A stretch of DNA of 5,735 nucleotides, from contig CALJCU010000314.1 of NCBI GenBank assembly GCA_938023885.1, positions 1-5,735 on the forward strand, given 5' to 3'. The notes under the pieces were generated by a model that worked only from the letters and a program-made list of their open reading frames with translations, had not been told where the DNA came from and did no database searches. A program made the translations under genes and the position numbers. The stretch comes from an uncultured Prevotella sp. Lineage in GTDB: Bacteria > Bacteroidota > Bacteroidia > Bacteroidales > Bacteroidaceae. Shown in pieces: positions 1 through 5,735 of the stretch (position 1 is its first letter; every line of letters starts with the position of its first letter).

Positions 1-2118
1 CGCCTGCTCGACGGCCTCGACACCATCCAGTGGAGCGACAGCATCAAAGACACGCAACGTAACTGGATTGGCCGTTCCGAGGGTACGGAAGTGGAGTTCT
101 CCGTGAAAGACTCCGACGTGAAGTTCACCATCTTCACGACGCGTGCCGATACGATGTTCGGAGTCACATTTATGGTGCTGGCTCCCGAAAGTGAGTATGT
201 ACAGCAGGTGACCACAGCGGCACAGAAAGCCGGGGTGGACAAATATCTCAACTATGTGAAGAACCGTACAGAGCTTGACCGCATGAGCGACCATAAGGTC
301 ACGGGCGTGTTCAGCGGCTCCTATGCCGTCAATCCCTTCACAGGTGACAACATTCCTATCTGGATTTCCGAATACGTGCTTGCCGGCTACGGCACGGGCG
401 CTATCATGGCAGTGCCTGCACACGACAGCCGCGACTACGCCTTTGCCAAGCATTTCAACCTGCCCATCATACCGCTCATTGAGGGTGCCGATGTGTCGGA
501 GGAGAGCTTCGACGCCAAGGAAGGCATCGTGATGAACTCTCCGCGCGAGGGTTACAAGAGCATCGACGGTTTCTCGCTCAATGGCTGCACCGTGAAGGAG
601 GCTATCGCCAAGACGAAGAAGTTTTTCACGGAGAAGGGTATCGGCCGCGTGAAGGTCAACTACCGTCTGCGCGACGCTATCTTCTCCCGCCAGCGCTACT
701 GGGGTGAGCCGTTCCCCGTCTACTATGACAACGGCATCCCAAGGATGGTACCAGAGCAGTATCTCCCAGTAGAGCTGCCTGAGATCACAGAGTATAAACC
801 CACCGACGACGGCGAGCCTCCATTGGGTAGAGCTAAGAAATGGGCATGGGACACTGTGAACAACCAGATTGTGGAGAACACGAGGATAGACAACAAGACC
901 GTCTTCCCCCTTGACCTTTATACGATGCCGGGCTTTGCAGGAAGCTCCGCTTACTACCTCCGTTATATGGACCCTCACAATGACAAGGCCCTTGTCTCCA
1001 AGGCTGCCGATGAATACTGGCGCCATGTGGACCTCTATGTCGGCGGTACGGAGCATGCCACGGGCCACCTCATCTATTCACGGTTCTGGAACAAGTTCCT
1101 CCACGACTATGGTGTGAGCTGTGAGGAAGAGCCGTTCCAGAAACTCGTCAACCAAGGAATGATTCAGGGCAGAAGCAACTTCGTCTATCGTGCCAACGAA
1201 CTGTCTACTGCTGATAAGCCTGTCTTCGTCAGCTTCGGCCAGCGTAAGAACTATCAGGACGTGACGCCTATCCATGTATGGATCAACCTTGTGAAGAACG
1301 ATATTCTCGACACCGAGGCTTTCAAGAAATGGAGCCCCGAATACGCCAACGCGGAGTTCATCTTCGAGGATGGCAATAAGTCAGCCGACGGTGCTGAAGG
1401 CAAATATGTATGTGGCTGGGCGATAGAGAAAATGTCGAAGTCGATGTACAATGTCGTCAATCCCGATGATATCGTGCGCGACTATGGAGCCGACACGCTG
1501 CGCCTGTACGAGATGTTCCTCGGTCCTGTGGAGGCTTCGAAGCCTTGGGACACCAACGGCATCGACGGCTGCTTCCGCTTTCTGAAGAAGCTATGGGCTC
1601 TGTTCTGGGACAACCGTACCGATAAGTTCCTTGTCGATGATGCAGAGCCAAGTAAGGACAGTCTGAAGAGCGTACACAAGCTCATCAAGAAGGTGACGCA
1701 GGACACCGAGATGTTCTCTTACAACACGTCTATCTCTGCGTTCATGATTTGTGTCAACGAACTGGGTCAGCAGAAGTGCCACAACCGCACGCTGCTCTCC
1801 GACCTCGTCGTGCTTATCGCTCCTTTCGCTCCTCATATCGCTGAGGAGCTGTGGCATCAGCTCGGTAACACCACAACAGTATGCGACGCCAAATGGCCTG
1901 CATGGGATGAGAGATATCTTGTGGAGAACGAGATGCAGATGACGGTGAGTTTCAATGGCAAGGCCCGTTTCCAGAAGATGTTCGCCGCCGATGCCGACAA
2001 GGACACCATTGAGAAAGAGACACTCGCCGACGACCGCTGCGCCAAGTACATGAAAGGCAAGAAGGCGATCAAGGTCATCATAGTGCCGGGGCGTATCATC
2101 AATATCGTAGTGAAATAA
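1..2118 (+). CDS. leuS: Leucyl-tRNA synthetase, 5'-truncated by the window edge
   Basis: Cytoplasmic class I enzyme that charges tRNA-Leu with leucine and hydrolyses mischarged products. The frame is open from base 1 to TAA at 2116-2118, giving 705 visible residues. Bacteroidetes LeuS is usually about 940 residues, so roughly 235 N-terminal residues, including the HIGH motif, lie upstream; the GTG at 91 is internal, not a start. Visible in order: the CP1 editing domain (about residues 1-190) with TTRADT at 136-153, whose last Thr matches the specificity Thr of E. coli LeuS, and AVPAHDSRD at 409-435, whose final Asp matches the editing Asp345; SRQRYWGEP at 685-711 on return to the catalytic core; GGTEHA (residues 348-353); a long leucine-specific insertion (residues 391-476); KMSKS at 1429-1443; an anticodon-binding helical domain with APFAPHIAEELW (residues 607-618); and a small C-terminal domain from about residue 645. 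All key residues seen are intact. It is the first visible gene of a co-directional cluster. Confidence 0.97.
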   Translation, partial: RLLDGLDTIQWSDSIKDTQRNWIGRSEGTEVEFSVKDSDVKFTIFTTRADTMFGVTFMVLAPESEYVQQVTTAAQKAGVDKYLNYVKNRTELDRMSDHKVTGVFSGSYAVNPFTGDNIPIWISEYVLAGYGTGAIMAVPAHDSRDYAFAKHFNLPIIPLIEGADVSEESFDAKEGIVMNSPREGYKSIDGFSLNGCTVKEAIAKTKKFFTEKGIGRVKVNYRLRDAIFSRQRYWGEPFPVYYDNGIPRMVPEQYLPVELPEITEYKPTDDGEPPLGRAKKWAWDTVNNQIVENTRIDNKTVFPLDLYTMPGFAGSSAYYLRYMDPHNDKALVSKAADEYWRHVDLYVGGTEHATGHLIYSRFWNKFLHDYGVSCEEEPFQKLVNQGMIQGRSNFVYRANELSTADKPVFVSFGQRKNYQDVTPIHVWINLVKNDILDTEAFKKWSPEYANAEFIFEDGNKSADGAEGKYVCGWAIEKMSKSMYNVVNPDDIVRDYGADTLRLYEMFLGPVEASKPWDTNGIDGCFRFLKKLWALFWDNRTDKFLVDDAEPSKDSLKSVHKLIKKVTQDTEMFSYNTSISAFMICVNELGQQKCHNRTLLSDLVVLIAPFAPHIAEELWHQLGNTTTVCDAKWPAWDERYLVENEMQMTVSFNGKARFQKMFAADADKDTIEKETLADDRCAKYMKGKKAIKVIIVPGRIINIVVK

Positions 2119-2130
2119 ACATTTTATTAT

Positions 2131-3138
2131 ATGACCATCAACCAGCGAGTAATATTCAACGAGGCCAAGGACTATGCAGGCATCACTTTTGGTGTATGCC
2201 TCTATGCCTTTGCCTTTACCCTTTTTCTTCTTCCTTATGAGATCGTGACAGGAGGAGTGACCGGTCTGTCAGCTGTTATCTATTACGCCACTGGTTTCCC
2301 CATCCAAAACACGTACCTCCTCATTAATATCGCCTTGTTAATAGTGGGACTGAAAGTGTTAGGAGTAAAGTTCCTGATGAAGACCATCTACGCTATCATC
2401 CTGCTGTATTTCATGTTATGGTTTTCCCAACGGCTCATGCCTGTGGACGCGGCGGGACACTACGTCAAAATTCTTGGAGCCAACCAAGACTTCATGTCGC
2501 TGCTCATCGGCTGTACGCTCACAGGATCGTCGCTCGCCATCGTGTTTCTCAACAACGGCTCGACAGGCGGCACGGATATCATCGCAGCCTCGGTTAATAA
2601 GTACTACAGCTTCTCGCTCGGACAGGTGCTGCTGGCTATCGACCTCTGCATCATCGGCAGCTGTATGTTCTTTCCGCAGTTCGGTGACATCATAGGCCGT
2701 CTGCACAAGGTGATGTTCGGTCTGTGCACCATGGTGGTGGAGAACTTCATGCTTGACCACGTGATGAACATCCGACAGGAGTCGGTGCAGTTCATGATCT
2801 TCTCAAAGAAAAGCAAGGAAATAGCCGATGCCATCGGCACACATCTTGAGCGTGGCGTGACGATCCTCGACGGTCACGGCTGGTACACGGGCCAGGAAAT
2901 CAAGGTGCTCTGCATCCTTGCGCGCAAGCGTGAGAGTACGCCTATCTTCCGTCTCATCAAGATGATAGACCCCAATGCTTTCGTGTCGCAGAGTTCGTGT
3001 ATCGGGGTCTATGGTGAGGGCTTCGACCACGTGAAGGTGAAGGTACCGAAAAATAAACAACAAATCTTAGAAGAGGATAAGAAAAATGAAGATAGTATTC
3101 GCAACCAACAACGCACACAAGTTACAGGAAATCCGTGA
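2131..3138 (+). CDS. YitT-family inner-membrane protein (DUF161 plus DUF2179)
   Basis: A 335-residue membrane protein of the YitT family, whose biochemical function is not established. The N-terminal half is hydrophobic, with about five or six membrane segments (roughly residues 16-36, 61-80, 83-101, 121-141, 163-183 and 190-208). The family signature NNGSTGGTDIIA is at residues 141-152. The C-terminal soluble domain (about 215-300) matches DUF2179, with RGVTILDGHGWYTGQE at 241-256, and is probably cytoplasmic; in related proteins this domain is thought to be regulatory or ligand-binding. The ATG at 2131 is 12 bases after the leuS stop and is preceded by an AT-rich leader without a Shine-Dalgarno sequence, as is usual in Bacteroidetes, so co-transcription with leuS is likely. 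The last 17 residues are hydrophilic and lie within the 53-base overlap with the next gene. They look like uncommitted tail, and a one-base change in an A-run would remove them. Family assignment is firm; substrate and role are unknown. Confidence 0.93.
   Translation: MTINQRVIFNEAKDYAGITFGVCLYAFAFTLFLLPYEIVTGGVTGLSAVIYYATGFPIQNTYLLINIALLIVGLKVLGVKFLMKTIYAIILLYFMLWFSQRLMPVDAAGHYVKILGANQDFMSLLIGCTLTGSSLAIVFLNNGSTGGTDIIAASVNKYYSFSLGQVLLAIDLCIIGSCMFFPQFGDIIGRLHKVMFGLCTMVVENFMLDHVMNIRQESVQFMIFSKKSKEIADAIGTHLERGVTILDGHGWYTGQEIKVLCILARKRESTPIFRLIKMIDPNAFVSQSSCIGVYGEGFDHVKVKVPKNKQQILEEDKKNEDSIRNQQRTQVTGNP
3073..3077 (+). promoter_or_regulatory. Shine-Dalgarno-like purine run before rdgB
   Basis: The purine-rich AAGAGGA stretch, with GAGGA at 3073-3077, sits eight bases before the ATG at 3086. 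It resembles a Shine-Dalgarno site, which is unusual because many Bacteroidetes genes, including the two neighbouring starts here, lack one. It lies inside the yitT coding region, so it may support re-initiation or independent initiation at rdgB. It supports the chosen start, but a purine-rich stretch in a Lys/Glu-rich tail could also arise by chance. Confidence 0.4.
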
Positions 3139-3685
3139 GATTCTCGGCCCGCCGTTTAAGATCATTTCTCTCAACGACATCGGCTGCCATGAGGACATCC
3201 CCGAGACAGGGAACAGTCTTGAGGCCAACGCCCATCAGAAAGCAGAGTTTATCTTTGACCATTACCATGTCGACTGCTTCGCTGACGACACAGGGCTTGA
3301 GGTCGATGCGCTCGATGGTGAGCCCGGTGTCCACTCTGCCCGTTACGCGGAGGACACGGACCACGACAGTGAGGCTAACATGCGGAAACTGCTTCAAAAA
3401 TTAGGCGACAATCCTAACCGTCACGCCCGCTTCCGCACTGTTATCTCGCTCATTCAGATGGAAGGCGGCAACCCCCTCTGCTCCCGTGAATATCGCTTCG
3501 AAGGTGTCGTGGAAGGCCAAATTGCTTATGAGAAGCACGGTACGGAAGGCTTCGGTTATGACCCCATCTTCATTCCCGAAGGCTACGGCAAGAGCTTCGC
3601 AGAACTCGGTGAAGAGGTCAAGAATACCATCAGTCATAGAGCAAGAGCCGTCAAGAAACTCGCCGACTGGCTTCTACATGAATGA
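3086..3685 (+). CDS. rdgB: RdgB/HAM1 non-canonical purine NTP pyrophosphatase
   Basis: Cytoplasmic house-cleaning enzyme of the HAM1/ITPase family. It hydrolyses dITP/ITP, XTP and related deaminated purine nucleotides to the monophosphate plus pyrophosphate, keeping them out of DNA and RNA. The 199-residue length is normal for the family. The start is secure, since the protein opens directly with the strand and nucleotide-binding loop MKIVFATNNAHK (residues 1-12). Further hallmarks are ETGNSLEANA (40-49), the catalytic and metal-binding FADDTGLEVD (65-74), GEPGVHSARYA (78-88), the substrate-specificity loop GFGYDP (155-160) and the C-terminal SHRARA (183-188). No key residue is missing. The first 53 bases overlap the end of the YitT gene in a different frame, and a purine-rich run lies just before the ATG. 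The arrangement implies translation coupled to, or within the same transcript as, the upstream genes. Confidence 0.97.
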   Translation: MKIVFATNNAHKLQEIREILGPPFKIISLNDIGCHEDIPETGNSLEANAHQKAEFIFDHYHVDCFADDTGLEVDALDGEPGVHSARYAEDTDHDSEANMRKLLQKLGDNPNRHARFRTVISLIQMEGGNPLCSREYRFEGVVEGQIAYEKHGTEGFGYDPIFIPEGYGKSFAELGEEVKNTISHRARAVKKLADWLLHE

Positions 3686-3748
3686 CTGTCCAAGAAGAAT
3701 ATTTTCCGTGTAGATGCGTTATTCTTAGTGAAACTTTATTTATAGCCA
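3686..3748 (+). other. Short rdgB-porZ intergenic gap
   Basis: A 63-base AT-rich spacer, the longest non-coding stretch in the window. I looked for the Bacteroidetes -7 element (TAnnTTTG) with an upstream TTG and found no good match; the nearest, starting TATTTTCC at 3700, misses the last two positions. A weak 7-bp inverted repeat, AAGAATA at 3695-3701 and TATTCTT at 3720-3726, brackets an 18-base loop, but no T-run follows, so it does not look like an intrinsic terminator. The leader just before the porZ ATG is AT-rich without a Shine-Dalgarno sequence. Confidence 0.5.
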
Positions 3749-5735
3749 ATGACAGGAAGAAAAATCATCTTGTGCACTTTGTTGTGGATGACTTGTCTCT
3801 GCGGAGCCACAGCTCAGTGGAAGGCCTATCTGAGCTATTATGAGCCTGAGGAGATAGAGCAAGCCAACGACGGCATGCTCTACGTATTGGCATCCGGTGG
3901 GCTCTTCAGTTACAATACGCGAGACAATGACGTACAGACTTACGACAAGACGACCGTGCTCTCCGACTGTGGCATCTCTCATATTGCCTGGTGCAAATCA
4001 GCGAAGAAACTCGTCATCGTCTATAGCAATTACAACATAGACTTACTGTCTCCAAACGGTAATGTCGTGAATATGCCGGCCTATATGAACACCTCGATGA
4101 CTGTGGATAAATCTGTTTACAGTGTGGACGTTTCCGGCAGTTACGCTTATCTCTCTACAGGTTTCGGTATTGTAAAGCTCAATGTCGCCGACGCATCCTT
4201 TTCCGATACCTATCAGCTTGGGTTCCGTGTGGACTATAGCTATACCGACAACAACTACATCTATGCGGCAAGCTCCACGAAAGGACTTTACCGTGCAGCT
4301 CTCTCTTCCAACCTTCTCAATCCCAACCAATGGACACGCATTGGCGATTATACAGCACGGACAAAGACCATAGAAGCCGGACTGCTTGCCACCGTCAACA
4401 AGATGAAACCCGACGGGCCGAAATACAATTACTTCAGCTTCCTGAAAATACATAACAGCAAACTTTATTCTTGCAATGGTGCTTTCAATTATCAGCCGGG
4501 CTGCATACAAGTGCTTGACGATGATAAATGGACTATTTATCAAGACGACATTGCCCCTGCAACAGGTATAAATTATCAAGACATATCAAGTCTTGACATC
4601 GACCCCCGTGATGACGGCCACGTCATGGCAGGCGCAAGAAGCGGCATCTATGAGTTTGAGAATGGAAACTTCGTCAAACTATGGAATCACCAGAATTCCC
4701 CCATAGAGAGGTTCGATAAGAAAAGCCAGGATTATGAGCTCATCCTTAGCGTCATGTACGACAAAGACGGTAATTTATGGGCGTTGAACAGTCAGGCTCC
4801 CACACAATCTATCCTTGAATATACAAAAGACGGACAATGGGTGTCACATCCACATAATGAATTGATGAAACTTAAATATCTTTTCAATGATCCTCAAAGC
4901 TTAGGAGCCATGAAGGGATTAATGACTGACAGCCGCGGATTGACATGGTTTGTCAACAACCACTGGACTGTTCCGTCTTTTTATGCTTATCAGACATCTA
5001 CGGATGCACTCAATGATTTCGTGGCACCTTATGTGAACGAGGATGGCACAGAAATAAGCAACATCTATTATGTACGCTGCATCGCCGAAGACAAGGAAAA
5101 TAATATTTGGATAGGTACCGACAAGGGTCCATTAATGCTCACACCCGACCAGATCACTGCCACAAGCCCCGTATATACTCAGGTCAAAGTGCCACGCAAC
5201 GACGGTACCAACTATGCTGACTATCTGCTTTCAGGAGTAGATATCAACTGTATGGCAATAGACAAAAACAACAGGAAATGGTTTGGAACCAACGGAAACG
5301 GCCTGTATGTTATCGATTCCGACAACATCACGACACTGGCTCATTTTACTAAGTCGGACAGTCAGCTTTTGTCTGACAACATCCTTTCCCTTGCCTGTGA
5401 TGAGGCCACGGGAAAGACCTATATAGGAACCGACTTGGGGCTATGCGCCTATACTGCTAATTTTGCCGACAACAGTAATGGAATGACAAAAGACAATGTA
5501 TGGGCTTACCCTAACCCTGTGCGTCCAGGATACGAGGGAGCCGTCACTATTACAGGACTGGAGAACGGAGCAACCGTCAAGATTGTAACAAGCAGCGGCT
5601 CTCTTGTCAATGAAGGTACCGCTGCCAATGGACAATACAAATGGTATGGGCTGGACCGTAACGGGAAAAGAGTGGCAAGCGGTGTCTACATGGTTGAGAT
5701 TGCCACCAATGAAGGGGAGAAAGGACCCGTTTGCA
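3749..5735 (+). CDS. porZ: PorZ-like type IX secretion system surface protein, 3'-truncated by the window edge
   Basis: Likely PorZ, a surface component of the T9SS attachment complex. In Porphyromonas gingivalis PorZ binds anionic LPS and hands it to the sortase PorU, which attaches cargo to it. The frame is open for 662 codons to the window end. ATG 3749 is the first start after an in-frame TAG at 3743. Residues 1-22 form a Sec signal peptide (basic RK, hydrophobic core, ATA before Gln23), with no good lipobox. Residues 23 to about 160 match the PorZ N-terminal propeller: VLASGGLFSYN (46-56), NYNIDLLSPNG (94-104) and AYLSTGFGIVKLN (133-145). A second propeller region carries regulator-propeller repeats at about 337-346, 394-401, 448-460, 505-523 and 551-568 (the D-x-x-G/N-x-x-W-x-G-T pattern). 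A T9SS C-terminal sorting domain starts near 585 (AYPNPVRPGYEG) and continues to RVASGVYMVEI (641-651), so only some 8-15 residues should be missing. It could be mistaken for a sensor-kinase ligand-binding domain, but the N-terminal and C-terminal domains favour PorZ. It is shorter than P. gingivalis PorZ (776 residues). Confidence 0.88.
   Translation, partial: MTGRKIILCTLLWMTCLCGATAQWKAYLSYYEPEEIEQANDGMLYVLASGGLFSYNTRDNDVQTYDKTTVLSDCGISHIAWCKSAKKLVIVYSNYNIDLLSPNGNVVNMPAYMNTSMTVDKSVYSVDVSGSYAYLSTGFGIVKLNVADASFSDTYQLGFRVDYSYTDNNYIYAASSTKGLYRAALSSNLLNPNQWTRIGDYTARTKTIEAGLLATVNKMKPDGPKYNYFSFLKIHNSKLYSCNGAFNYQPGCIQVLDDDKWTIYQDDIAPATGINYQDISSLDIDPRDDGHVMAGARSGIYEFENGNFVKLWNHQNSPIERFDKKSQDYELILSVMYDKDGNLWALNSQAPTQSILEYTKDGQWVSHPHNELMKLKYLFNDPQSLGAMKGLMTDSRGLTWFVNNHWTVPSFYAYQTSTDALNDFVAPYVNEDGTEISNIYYVRCIAEDKENNIWIGTDKGPLMLTPDQITATSPVYTQVKVPRNDGTNYADYLLSGVDINCMAIDKNNRKWFGTNGNGLYVIDSDNITTLAHFTKSDSQLLSDNILSLACDEATGKTYIGTDLGLCAYTANFADNSNGMTKDNVWAYPNPVRPGYEGAVTITGLENGATVKIVTSSGSLVNEGTAANGQYKWYGLDRNGKRVASGVYMVEIATNEGEKGPVC
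5501..5735 (+). other. T9SS C-terminal sorting domain within porZ (incomplete)
   Basis: This segment encodes the beta-sandwich C-terminal domain that directs proteins through the type IX translocon. It begins near YPNPVRP, the usual opening of such domains, passes ITGLENGATVKI (the motif for the second and third strands), then the Gly/Trp-rich turn GQYKWYGLDRNGKRV and SGVYMVEI, and is cut at GPVC. The typical ending is a short Lys/Ile/Val-rich strand, so the stop codon should lie very close to the window edge. In P. gingivalis the PorZ domain is retained rather than cleaved by PorU; whether that applies here is inference. Confidence 0.85.

Noticed and set aside
91..93. GTG at 91 as a possible LeuS start.
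   Set aside because: The same frame is open to base 1 and the 30 upstream residues (for example QWSDSIKDTQRNWIGRSEG) are typical LeuS sequence, so the GTG is internal.
3695..3726. Inverted repeat AAGAATA/TATTCTT considered as the rdgB terminator.
   Set aside because: The stem is only 7 bp and almost all A-T, the loop is 18 bases, and no T-tract follows it.
3749..3814. The PorZ leader as a lipoprotein signal peptide, because Cys residues occur at positions 16 and 18.
   Set aside because: The residues before either Cys do not fit the lipobox, while an Ala-Thr-Ala site before Gln23 fits signal peptidase I well.
4043..4579. A 178-codon open frame on the minus strand opposite porZ.
   Set aside because: It lies wholly antisense to a gene with a clear signal peptide and PorZ propeller motifs. 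Its translation shows no recognisable family, and it has no convincing start context. It is a shadow frame.
4576..4596. Perfect 7-bp inverted repeat, TCAAGAC and GTCTTGA, with a 7-base loop; TTATCAAGAC also occurs twice (4537-4546 and 4573-4582).
   Set aside because: It is inside the porZ coding region, has no following T-run, and the direct repeat comes from two Tyr-Gln-Asp codon sets. Chance is the simpler explanation than an operator or recombination site.

Overview
The window reads as chromosomal DNA from a member of the Bacteroidales, possibly a Prevotella-like lineage. Three things point there. The leucyl-tRNA synthetase has the insertions typical of Bacteroidetes enzymes. Two of the three visible start codons have no Shine-Dalgarno sequence, only AT-rich leaders. 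The last gene is a PorZ-type protein with a type IX secretion (T9SS) C-terminal domain, a system confined to the Bacteroidetes/FCB group. The genus cannot be fixed from this sequence alone.

Layout: there are four genes, all on the + strand and tightly packed. Positions 1-2118 hold the 3' three-quarters of leuS; its 5' end, with the HIGH motif, lies upstream. After 12 bases comes a YitT-family membrane protein (2131-3138). Its end overlaps by 53 bases the start of a RdgB/HAM1 non-canonical purine NTP pyrophosphatase (3086-3685). After a 63-base gap, porZ starts at 3749 and runs off the end at 5735, probably only a handful of codons before its stop. No stretch over 300 bases lacks a gene. I see no RNA gene, mobile element, CRISPR array or convincing terminator.

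Functionally this is mostly housekeeping: tRNA charging with editing, nucleotide-pool sanitation and an inner-membrane protein of unknown role. These are followed by one envelope gene that works in T9SS cargo anchoring at the cell surface. The spacing suggests that leuS, yitT and rdgB are co-transcribed, and porZ may be read through from them.

I found no previously undescribed system. The points most worth a second look are the yitT/rdgB overlap, which a single extra A in a homopolymer would turn into a classic ATGA stop/start junction, and the rather short PorZ.
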